NCBI GenBank assembly: GCA_023301785.1
Contig: JALZUF010000109.1
Span: forward strand, 1-8,211
DNA from: Alphaproteobacteria bacterium
Lineage (GTDB): Bacteria; Pseudomonadota; Alphaproteobacteria; Micavibrionales; Micavibrionaceae
Length of the DNA: 8,211 nucleotides
Reading direction: 5' to 3'
Shown: positions 1-5,138 of the stretch, piece after piece
Layout of the letters: the number at the start of each line of letters is the position of its first letter
Position numbering within the stretch: position 1 is the first letter of the stretch
Notes under the pieces: generated by a model
What the model was told of the DNA's origin: nothing
Seen by the model: only the letters and a program-made list of their open reading frames with translations
Database searches by the model: none
Made by a program: the position numbers and the translations under genes

Positions 1-564
1 GCTTACCAGCAATACGACCCAAAAAATGATTTTATTATCGTAAGAACAACCGCAAACCTTGAGCCTAAAAAAGTTTTAAGAGAAACAAACGAGGATCTAC
101 AAGAAGGTGAAGAACAATATGATTACTTCTTAAATGCTAAATTCACTTCTGCACCAGATGCTCTATATTTTCCTTATGATTTCCTAAAAGAGCGCATCAT
201 CTTAATGCCTTATCAATTAACCGATGTAATGAATTCACCTATTACAAAACAAACTTATGACCGCCTTTTTGAAAAACGGTCACAACGTAAAAAATTAACA
301 ACGATTTTTCGTTTGAAACCTGATGAAGCAGATTTTTCACAACCCTATATGATTGACGGGTTAGAACAGTGGGTATTTAAAACACGTATAGCCACCGTCG
401 AATTCTGGTCAACATCTGGCAGTCTAGTCTATGAGCGTTCAGCAGATTGGTATTTATCTCCAAATACAGTGAACCTAAGAGAGCTATATGAAGAACGCCC
501 TACAGGGTCTCAATTTAAAAAAGGGACACCAAAGCCTGTAACAATTTTTGATAAAGAAAAATAA
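1..564 (+). CDS. Hypothetical protein, 5'-truncated by the window edge
   Basis: The frame is open from the first base to a TAA at 562-564, giving the last 187 residues of a longer protein; the internal ATG at 205 is unlikely to be the real start because coding-like sequence runs through it. The visible part is soluble-looking, with no membrane segment or Cys motif. It alternates charged stretches with beta-type strands, for example the aromatic run around VEFWSTSG and YERSADWYLSP near the C-terminus, and ends in a Lys/Pro-rich tail. I do not recognise the family with confidence; an alphaproteobacterial DUF4852-type protein is one possibility I could not test. The next gene starts almost immediately after the stop, so the two are probably co-transcribed. 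Whether it is exported cannot be judged without its N-terminus. Confidence 0.75.
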   Translation, partial: AYQQYDPKNDFIIVRTTANLEPKKVLRETNEDLQEGEEQYDYFLNAKFTSAPDALYFPYDFLKERIILMPYQLTDVMNSPITKQTYDRLFEKRSQRKKLTTIFRLKPDEADFSQPYMIDGLEQWVFKTRIATVEFWSTSGSLVYERSADWYLSPNTVNLRELYEERPTGSQFKKGTPKPVTIFDKEK

Positions 565-565
565 T

Positions 566-1135
566 ATGCTGTATCAGCTTGGGCCATTATTTAAGACGCA
601 ATTTCGAGAAGCAGAATCTAATGATACCCGTCAATATATTCCCCACGAAGAGCGCGATAATCCTGAGCGTAATAAAGACAATACATCGCAAGATCCAGAT
701 GCGAATAAACCTTGGACAGATAACGCCAGCGTGGGGATAAAGGCATTAAGAGCCTTCTTGATTGATTTCTTAAAAACACTTCCAGGCGACGATAATGATG
801 AATTTTTAAAAGATCACGCTATTCAAAAAAGTGCCCACGCCCGACCAAAAGAAAATAAGCGCCCTAGCAATACCCAAAATGCGCGGGCTGTACGTGCCTA
901 CCAAACTATGGCATCGCATGGAACGCCCGTAGAAAGTAAAAAAGAAGAAGAGACGCTGAAGAAGGATAAACCTAAAACAAAAATTCCTGAATCAAAAGAA
1001 TTAAGGGACATATACACATTGATCATTGATTTAGAAAATCTAGAAAATAACGGTATAACAGTTTTAAATATCATGAAAGCTGGCAGCTTCGTTGAAAGCC
1101 TTAAACAAGCTGTAGTATTAGCGAATAAACGTTGA
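566..1135 (+). CDS. Hypothetical hydrophilic protein, possibly alphaproteobacterial-conserved
   Basis: A 189-residue protein read from ATG 566, which lies one base after the stop of the upstream gene. An in-frame TTG at 548 would add six residues and a 17-base overlap and is less likely. No strong Shine-Dalgarno is visible, so translational coupling is plausible. Three parts can be seen: an N-terminal segment with LGPLFKTQFRE and ETR-like charged sequence; a short predicted helix around IKALRAFLIDFLKTLPG; and a long Lys/Glu/Pro-rich, probably disordered linker followed by a C-terminal helical region (IYTLIIDLENLENNGITVLNIMKAG). There is no signal peptide or membrane segment, so it is probably cytosolic. 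I have an unverified impression of similar hypothetical proteins in alphaproteobacteria and assign no function. Its TGA directly abuts the stop of the convergent regulator gene. Confidence 0.7.
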   Translation: MLYQLGPLFKTQFREAESNDTRQYIPHEERDNPERNKDNTSQDPDANKPWTDNASVGIKALRAFLIDFLKTLPGDDNDEFLKDHAIQKSAHARPKENKRPSNTQNARAVRAYQTMASHGTPVESKKEEETLKKDKPKTKIPESKELRDIYTLIIDLENLENNGITVLNIMKAGSFVESLKQAVVLANKR

Positions 1136-1780
1136 TTAATAGCTTAAATAATATCCATCATCGTTTGTTTCTAAAAAATTATCACACCCAATATGCGTCA
1201 TTATTTTTTGTCTGAGACGATATATATGTGTCTCTAAGGTATGTGTCTCAACGTTATCTGCATATTGCCAAATATTTTGTAACAACTCTTTTTTACCGAC
1301 AGCCTTTTTTGATCGAATAAGATAGATCAAAATATCAAGCTCCTTATCTGTTATATATACCTCTTGATCTACTTGTACGTTCCTTAAGATACGTTCAGAT
1401 GGAATCAATAACATGTCCCCTAATTGTATATCTTGAAGTTTTTTTTGTGCCACGACATGTTGCTGATAATTTTTTAAATCTTGTATAATTTGTCCCAACT
1501 TAAAAGGGACGGGATAAAATTTTTCTATTCTTTCTTGTATGCTTTTAGAGGGCTCCTTATGACCATAGACAAATAAAGGCACTTCGCCTAAATCAAGCAG
1601 CCACCCTTCTTGCGTCACGTTAAGACTATTAGTCACTATGACAGCATCGCTTGTTTTATCTACAATACCTATAGCCTCAGTAGTCTGGGCTACAACATAG
1701 TCCATTGAAGATGCTTTAAGAGCTTCCTCGATTAAATCTTGCTCACTTTTGGCTGCTGATGGGATAAAAATGACTGTCAT
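1136..1780 (-). CDS. Winged-helix (OmpR/PhoB-type) regulator with degenerate receiver domain
   Basis: A 214-residue predicted transcription regulator. Residues about 115-213 match the OmpR/PhoB C-terminal winged helix. An N-terminal beta segment is followed by ITDKELDILIYLI (helix 1), KKELLQNIWQY (helix 2), a recognition helix in THTLETHIYRLRQKI (about 180-193) and the DDGYYLSY wing, where typical members read GxGYRL. Residues 1-105 have the length and strand pattern of a CheY-like receiver but lack its active site. The strand DAVIVT (45-50) ends in Thr where the phospho-accepting Asp should be. The usual KPF motif near the end reads VPF (91-93), losing the Lys, and no acidic pair follows the first strand. 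It is therefore probably not controlled by phosphorylation. ATG 1780 is preceded by a consensus TATAAT on its strand, implying a very short leader. It diverges from the glycine-zipper gene and could control it and itself; that is inference. Confidence 0.88.
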   Translation of the reverse strand: MTVIFIPSAAKSEQDLIEEALKASSMDYVVAQTTEAIGIVDKTSDAVIVTNSLNVTQEGWLLDLGEVPLFVYGHKEPSKSIQERIEKFYPVPFKLGQIIQDLKNYQQHVVAQKKLQDIQLGDMLLIPSERILRNVQVDQEVYITDKELDILIYLIRSKKAVGKKELLQNIWQYADNVETHTLETHIYRLRQKIMTHIGCDNFLETNDDGYYLSY

Positions 1781-1795
1781 AGGCTAAAATTACCT

Positions 1796-1824
1796 ATTAT
1801 ATGAGCAAACAACAATCATTTAAG
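1796..1824 (-). promoter_or_regulatory. Candidate sigma70-type promoter of the winged-helix regulator
   Basis: On the minus strand, a perfect TATAAT (1801-1796) lies 17 bases from CTTAAA (1824-1819). The predicted start would be near 1789, giving a leader of under 12 bases that includes AGG only if transcription begins slightly earlier. The element overlaps the ATG at 1801 on the other strand, which argues against that ATG being a real start. The -10 is strong and the -35 weak. Confidence 0.45.
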
Positions 1825-1835
1825 TCATTCCTTCC

Positions 1836-1872
1836 CTTAAAAAACTGGCATAATATTTGCGATAATCTATCT
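1836..1872 (+). promoter_or_regulatory. Possible promoter of the glycine-zipper gene
   Basis: The sequence TGC-GATAAT at 1858-1866 resembles an extended -10, with CTTAAA at 1836-1841 as a weakly placed -35 (19-base spacer). The expected transcription start would fall close to the ATG at 1873, implying a leaderless or nearly leaderless mRNA. That agrees with the absence of any Shine-Dalgarno before 1873. A second AT-rich hexamer, CATAAT at 1849-1854, is an alternative. Confidence 0.3.
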
Positions 1873-2361
1873 ATGTCTGTAAATATGTATCAATCACATG
1901 AAGAACCAAGAACCGCAGGGCTTAGGCAAAAGTCTACCCAATCTATCCAAAGTTGGAAGGCGCGCACCCAATCAACACAAACTGCAACAACGCCCGCCTC
2001 AATAAAAGAAGTGTCTTACAATGAAACACGTACAGTGCCGGTTAAGGATTTTCAATCCAATTTAAATTTTGCTCATTTAGACCACCCTAGTCCAAAACCT
2101 GAACAACCCTTTGATTTTGGTGCAGTTTTAGACGTGATTAACCCCCTACATCACATTCCTATAGTTGGGCAAGCTTATCGATACCTGACGGATGATAAGC
2201 TACACCCTATGGCTGGTATTATGGGCGGCGCGATTTATGGTGGACCATTGGGCGCCGTCACAGGAACTGTTAATGCCATTGCACAAATTCAAACTGGGCA
2301 AGATATAAATGATATGGCTTTTTCAAGACTTTTAGATCGTACAGTAAATATCGAAGCATAA
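1873..2361 (+). CDS. Glycine-zipper protein with NPLxHIPxVxxxYRxxT signature, unknown function
   Basis: The frame is open from ATG 1801 (186 residues). I prefer ATG 1873 (162 residues) because the first 24 codons overlap candidate promoters for both divergent genes and look non-conserved; ATG 1885 is also possible. Residue numbers below count from ATG 1801. Residues about 41-80 are Ser/Thr/Gln-rich and probably disordered. The C-terminal part, about 104-165, looks like the real domain. VINPLHHIPIVGQAYRYLT (112-130) is followed by LHPMAGIMGGAIYGG and by a regular glycine zipper, G143-G147-G151-G155, within a hydrophobic stretch. I know this signature from alphaproteobacterial hypothetical proteins with no assigned role. 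The zipper could pack helices in or at a membrane, but no signal peptide is visible. It is divergent from the regulator and convergent with yggS, 7 bases away. Confidence 0.75.
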   Translation: MSVNMYQSHEEPRTAGLRQKSTQSIQSWKARTQSTQTATTPASIKEVSYNETRTVPVKDFQSNLNFAHLDHPSPKPEQPFDFGAVLDVINPLHHIPIVGQAYRYLTDDKLHPMAGIMGGAIYGGPLGAVTGTVNAIAQIQTGQDINDMAFSRLLDRTVNIEA

Positions 2362-2368
2362 GTGTAGA

Positions 2369-3049
2369 TTACGAGGCAGCGAGCCGCTCACCGAATAGCG
2401 CCGTACCAACGCGCACATAAGACGCGCCTAAGGGAACAGCTTTTTCAAAATCACTACTCATGCCCATGCTTAATTCTTGCAAATCATGTTCATCGGCTAA
2501 CTTTTTTAAAAAAGCAAAATGAAGAGCAGGGGGCGCGTCTACTGGTGGGATACACATTAAGCCAACAATATTTAATTTGTGGTCACGGCATAGTGCCAAG
2601 ATTTCTTTTAAATCTTGCGGCGCAATACCTGCCTTTTGATCTTCCTCACCTGTATTCACCTGAATAAAACAAGGTAAGAAGCGATTTTGTTTTTCCATCT
2701 CCATTGCTAACGCCTTGATCAACTTAGGGCGGTCTAACGTTTGGATGACATCAAACAATGCCACCGCATCTTTTGCTTTGTTTGTTTGTAATGGGCCAAT
2801 CAAATGCAGAACTAAATCAGGATAAGTATCACGTAAATTCGACCAACGCTCGGTTGCTTCTTGAACACGGTTTTCACCATAAACACGTTGCCCTGTTTCA
2901 AGCATGGTATGGATACGCTCAATCGGTTGCTTTTTACTAACCGCAATAAGCTGAACATCCTTAGCATCACGTACAATTTCTTTGTTCCGCACGCACGCCT
3001 TATCAATTTTTTGGCGAACATCTTTTAGGTTTTGGGCTATGTCATTCAT
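2369..3049 (-). CDS. yggS: YggS/PROSC family PLP homeostasis protein
   Basis: A PLP-binding, TIM-barrel fold type III protein related to alanine racemase but without known enzymatic activity; the family buffers intracellular pyridoxal 5'-phosphate and affects amino-acid and keto-acid balance. The PLP-binding Lys is in LIAVSKKQP (Lys39 from the chosen start). Other family blocks are GENRVQEA, LHLIGPLQTNKAKDAV, IQVNTGEEDQKAGI, GLMCIPP, and the C-terminal SMGMSSDFEKAVPLGASYVRVGTALFGER, which contacts the PLP phosphate. The frame opens at ATG 3067 (232 residues). I chose ATG 3049 (226 residues) because MNDIAQNL aligns with the known start of the E. coli protein (MNDIAHNL). Length is normal. It lies downstream of the porin on the same strand but behind a strong terminator, so it probably needs its own promoter or readthrough. 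Confidence 0.96.
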   Translation of the reverse strand: MNDIAQNLKDVRQKIDKACVRNKEIVRDAKDVQLIAVSKKQPIERIHTMLETGQRVYGENRVQEATERWSNLRDTYPDLVLHLIGPLQTNKAKDAVALFDVIQTLDRPKLIKALAMEMEKQNRFLPCFIQVNTGEEDQKAGIAPQDLKEILALCRDHKLNIVGLMCIPPVDAPPALHFAFLKKLADEHDLQELSMGMSSDFEKAVPLGASYVRVGTALFGERLAAS

Positions 3050-3075
3050 ACCTGTTTTGTAACACATTTTTAGCG

Positions 3076-3106
3076 CATAAAAAAAGGGCTTCCGAAGAAG
3101 CCCTTT
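3076..3106 (-). terminator. Rho-independent terminator of the porin gene
   Basis: A perfect 10-bp stem (3083-3092 with 3097-3106) is closed by a C(UUCG)G tetraloop when read on the minus strand. It is followed by a T-run (seven T counting the stem end) at the yggS-proximal side. It begins 24 bases after the porin stop. The T-run exists only in the minus-strand orientation beyond the stem; on the plus strand the hairpin is followed by TTT then A-rich sequence, so bidirectional action would be weaker. Confidence 0.93.
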
Positions 3107-3129
3107 AAAATTCTTATATCGACTTCAAA

Positions 3130-4194
3130 TTAGAAGTTGATTTGAACACCACCTAAAACAGATGTTGCGTCTAAGTCTGCAACACCAGTTGATTCATGTT
3201 CGATTTGGCTAACAGAACCACGGAAAGATAGACCTGGGCCTGCAGTGTAGATAACACCACCAGTGTAACGTGTAGTATCGATTGAACCTGCACCATCAGC
3301 ATCTTCATCAAAGTATGAAGCACCAAATTTGAACGGGCCAGTTGTGTAGTCAATACCAACAACCATTTGCTCAGTGTCACCAACAGTACCTGGAGATAAT
3401 ACGTCTTCAGCGTCAGTATAAACAGCACCGATACCGAAAGGACCAGCATCAACATCTAGACCAGCGTTCCATGCAGCTGAATCATCAGCTTTAATGTAAC
3501 CAGCACCAAGAGCGTAACCGAAGTTGCTCATTACGCCTTCGTAACGTGCAGCAATTTCGTATACATCATCAGGAGCGTTAACTGTATCAGTTTGGAAACC
3601 GTTAATACCTGTGTTTGAAAGATCATCACCAGCATCAGGTGTGAAAGATGCACCTAATTGAAGACCATTGTAGTTTGGTGTCAAGTAAGTGATTTTTTCA
3701 GCATAACCAGTTTGGTCTTGTGCATAATCAAACGCAGTTGCAGCACCTGGTGTCGCACCAGCAGCAGCAGCATAGTTTACAGGTTGGATGTACTGACGGA
3801 TACCGTCAATGTTTGAGTCAGCAGAAGGAGCAGAAACTTGTAACAAGTACGCAGCACCATCTTCAGAACCCAAGTTAACACGACCAAATGAACCTGACAT
3901 GTAGATGTATGATTCTTCGATTGTGTTTGCATCATCACCAGCATCTACTTCAGCTTCAACTTGAAAACCGAAAGTAAGACCTGAATCTAATGTTGATTCA
4001 CCGTTAAAGTGTAGTTCAGTTTCACGAACCATATCGAATTCGTTAACGTCTGAGCCAACAGCTTCATCTTGGTCTAACCAACCAACATAATTTTTAGAGT
4101 GACCACCGATAGTTAATTCCATTTGTGCTTGTGCAGGAGCAGAAGCTAATAGAAGACCAGCGATAGCGGCTGTACCTAATAAATATTTATTCAT
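3130..4194 (-). CDS. Porin_4-type outer-membrane porin
   Basis: A 354-residue general-diffusion-type porin. A clear Sec signal peptide spans residues 1-23 (charged MNKY start, hydrophobic AAIAGLLLASAP, cleavage after AQA). The mature protein opens with MELTIGGHSKNYVGWLDQDE, a typical first strand of Rhodospirillales-like porins. Alternating amphipathic strands follow (for example ETELHFNGE, LTFGFQVEAEVDAG, SYIYMSGSFGRVNLGSEDG), and it ends in LGGVQINF, whose terminal Phe is the BAM recognition signal. It has no Cys and is strongly acidic, with many Asp/Glu and few Lys/Arg, which would favour cation passage (inference). Residues near 145-157 form an Ala/Gly/Thr-rich low-complexity loop. GGAGG at 4202-4206, seven bases from ATG, is the best ribosome-binding site in the window. 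With the strong terminator, this suggests a highly expressed single-gene unit. Trimerisation and substrate are unknown. Confidence 0.95.
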   Translation of the reverse strand: MNKYLLGTAAIAGLLLASAPAQAQMELTIGGHSKNYVGWLDQDEAVGSDVNEFDMVRETELHFNGESTLDSGLTFGFQVEAEVDAGDDANTIEESYIYMSGSFGRVNLGSEDGAAYLLQVSAPSADSNIDGIRQYIQPVNYAAAAGATPGAATAFDYAQDQTGYAEKITYLTPNYNGLQLGASFTPDAGDDLSNTGINGFQTDTVNAPDDVYEIAARYEGVMSNFGYALGAGYIKADDSAAWNAGLDVDAGPFGIGAVYTDAEDVLSPGTVGDTEQMVVGIDYTTGPFKFGASYFDEDADGAGSIDTTRYTGGVIYTAGPGLSFRGSVSQIEHESTGVADLDATSVLGGVQINF

Positions 4195-4201
4195 TTAATT
4201 T

Positions 4202-4206
4202 CCTCC
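4202..4206 (-). promoter_or_regulatory. Strong Shine-Dalgarno of the porin gene
   Basis: GGAGG (read on the minus strand) stands seven bases before the porin ATG. It is the only near-consensus ribosome-binding site I see; the other genes have weak or no SD, so the porin is likely translated unusually efficiently. Confidence 0.9.
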
Positions 4207-4229
4207 AAAGAAATTTTAATAATTTAAAT

Positions 4230-4268
4230 TCCTTACACAATTTCTAAAAATCAGATTTTATGTAAGAA
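4230..4268 (-). promoter_or_regulatory. Predicted stem-loop in the porin mRNA leader
   Basis: Read on the minus strand, TTCTTACA (4268-4261) pairs with TGTAAGGA (4237-4230), eight pairs including one G-U, and encloses a second AT-rich dyad (AAAAT-CTG-ATTTT). It lies upstream of the Shine-Dalgarno and leaves it free. Such leader stems can stabilise porin mRNAs or expose small-RNA target sites; neither is shown here. Confidence 0.4.
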
Positions 4269-4333
4269 GCTACCTAGAGAACCCAAGCAACATCGCTATT
4301 TAGACCCTATTCGCGTGAATCGTAAATGTTATT

Positions 4334-4378
4334 TTGCAAAAATATCACATTTTTTTTACAGCCGTGACATTTTTGCAA
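4334..4378. repeat. 15-bp-arm inverted repeat, probable operator
   Basis: The left arm TTGCAAAAATATCAC (4334-4348) and the right arm GTGACATTTTTGCAA (4364-4378) are reverse complements at 14 of 15 positions. They are separated by 15 bases that include a run of eight T. Arm centres are 30 bases apart, close to three helical turns. The repeat sits directly upstream of the candidate -35 elements on both sides, a suitable place for a shared regulator. No T-run follows the right arm, so it does not look like a terminator. I do not recognise the motif. Confidence 0.7.
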
Positions 4379-4396
4379 CAGGCGTCGTCGCCCTAA

Positions 4397-4425
4397 TTTA
4401 CGCTTAATTAAACTGCATATATAAG
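4397..4425 (+). promoter_or_regulatory. Candidate promoter for the DUF3576-leuS-lptE cluster
   Basis: TTTACG at 4397-4402 and TATAAG at 4420-4425 are separated by 17 bases; TATATA at 4418-4423 overlaps as an alternative -10. The predicted start is near 4432, giving a leader of about 85-95 bases before the lipoprotein ATG. The inverted repeat ends 18 bases upstream of the -35. Confidence 0.45.
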
Positions 4426-4526
4426 GACAGAGTCACCAAAACACTTGAGAGGCTTTGCTACAAATGCTAATCAAGATGGATAATACGAATATTTTATATA
4501 AAAGAATAAATAACATGAAAAATAAT

Positions 4527-5060
4527 ATGTCAAAAAAATACTTTTCCGTTCTTGCCGCTACATTGGCTCTATCTGCTTGTTCAGGCGCGCCAAAAGGAGA
4601 GGCCAAATATCCAACAGGCGCCGACCGCGCCACGACAGAAGGCGATATTTACGCCAAGCCAGATAGTATTTTTGGACAAGACGGCCTTAATATTTTTGGA
4701 AAAAACAAAAAGAGATCGGACGATGGCTCCACCGGTATAGGCGTGAACAGCTTCCTATGGCGTGCCTCGCTTGATACTTTGTCCTTCATGCCTCTCGCCA
4801 GTGCCGATCCATTTGGCGGCGTGATCATTACAGATTGGTACAGCGCCCCTGAAAAACCAAAAGAGCGTTTCAAAGTAAATGCCTTTATTTTGGATAAAAA
4901 ACTAGTTTCAACGGGAATCCAAGTCAAAGTCTTCCGCCAAGTTAAAAAAGGCTCAAGCTGGCGTGATGCAAATGTTGCGGACGATATGGGCACTAAGTTG
5001 GAAGATTCAATTTTGACCCGCGCCCGTCAACTGCGTGTTGCCGCGAATGAGAAGAATTAA
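4527..5060 (+). CDS. DUF3576-type lipoprotein
   Basis: A 177-residue predicted lipoprotein of unknown function, resembling the alphaproteobacterial DUF3576 family, which I know as a gene commonly just upstream of leuS. From ATG 4527 the sequence begins MSKKYFSVLAATLALSAC, a short lipoprotein signal with lipobox L-S-A-C and lipid-acceptor Cys18. ATG 4515 (four residues longer) is equally compatible, and the frame also runs back to TTG 4455, which would put about 20 polar residues before the signal. After the lipobox comes a polar linker. The conserved-looking core follows: IGVNSFLWRASLDTLSFMPLASADPFGGVIITDWY, then a mixed alpha/beta tail (FKVNAFILDKKLVSTGIQVKVFRQV) ending in a helix (LEDSILTRARQLRVAA). 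It is probably anchored in an envelope membrane facing the periplasm. The gap to leuS is 65 bases with no terminator, so co-transcription is likely. Confidence 0.9.
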   Translation: MSKKYFSVLAATLALSACSGAPKGEAKYPTGADRATTEGDIYAKPDSIFGQDGLNIFGKNKKRSDDGSTGIGVNSFLWRASLDTLSFMPLASADPFGGVIITDWYSAPEKPKERFKVNAFILDKKLVSTGIQVKVFRQVKKGSSWRDANVADDMGTKLEDSILTRARQLRVAANEKN

Positions 5061-5069
5061 TCCAGCCCT

Positions 5070-5098
5070 CTTAAACCACTGTCGTTTCAATTTATTAT
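5070..5098 (+). promoter_or_regulatory. Possible internal promoter for leuS
   Basis: CTTAAA at 5070-5075 lies 17 bases before TATTAT at 5093-5098, the same -35 hexamer and spacing proposed for the winged-helix regulator. Transcription would start near 5105 and would exclude the left arm of the leuS hairpin. In an AT-rich genome such matches are common, so this is weak. Confidence 0.28.
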
Positions 5099-5138
5099 TT
5101 ACGGCATAACAACGTAGAAATTAAAATGGAAACGACAG
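5079..5138 (+). promoter_or_regulatory. Long stem-loop burying the leuS start codon
   Basis: CTGTCGTTTC (5079-5088) is the exact reverse complement of GAAACGACAG (5129-5138). After one A/G mismatch, four further pairs (5090-5093 with 5124-5127) include the first two bases of the ATG (5126-5128). Beyond an unpaired AT-rich internal loop, TTTACG (5098-5103) can pair with CGTAGA (5113-5118), capping the structure with a nine-base loop. The start codon and the weak upstream purine stretch would both be inside the structure. The right arm is coding (codons 2-5), so the left arm is the free partner. Confidence 0.55.

Larger units (their letters stand above)
4195..4514. promoter_or_regulatory. Divergent intergenic region between porin and lipoprotein genes
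   Basis: About 320 bases without a convincing gene. From the porin side it holds the Shine-Dalgarno, the leader stem-loop, and a weak minus-strand promoter candidate (TTTACG at 4326-4321 with an AT-rich -10 near 4303-4297; TAAAAT at 4260-4255 is an alternative -10). Then come a long inverted repeat (4334-4378), a small GGCG-TCGT-CGCC hairpin (4381-4392) and a plus-strand promoter candidate (4397-4425). The lipoprotein frame extends back to a TTG at 4455, but that part looks untranslated. No tRNA or small-RNA gene is recognisable. Confidence 0.7.

Noticed and set aside
1801..1872. ATG 1801 as the start of the glycine-zipper gene
   Set aside because: It overlaps a TATAAT on the opposite strand, has no Shine-Dalgarno, and its first 24 codons carry promoter-like sequence. 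The frame is open, so it is not excluded.
3050..3067. ATG 3067 as the yggS start
   Set aside because: The sequence from ATG 3049 (MNDIAQNL) matches the known E. coli YggS N-terminus, and the extra six residues bring the start within 10 bases of the terminator.
4381..4392. GGCG-TCGT-CGCC mini hairpin
   Set aside because: Four-bp arms are too short to be meaningful, and no T-run follows, so it is not called as a terminator or separate operator.
4404..4411. TTAA motifs in the intergenic regions as CtrA binding sites
   Set aside because: The canonical CtrA site needs TTAA-N7-TTAA. The TTAA pairs here (also near 1136-1147 and 4217-4228) have shorter spacing, expected in AT-rich DNA.
4455..4526. 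TTG 4455 as the start of the lipoprotein
   Set aside because: It would place a polar segment of more than 20 residues before a standard lipoprotein signal peptide. ATG 4527 or 4515 puts the charged residues and lipobox in the normal position.
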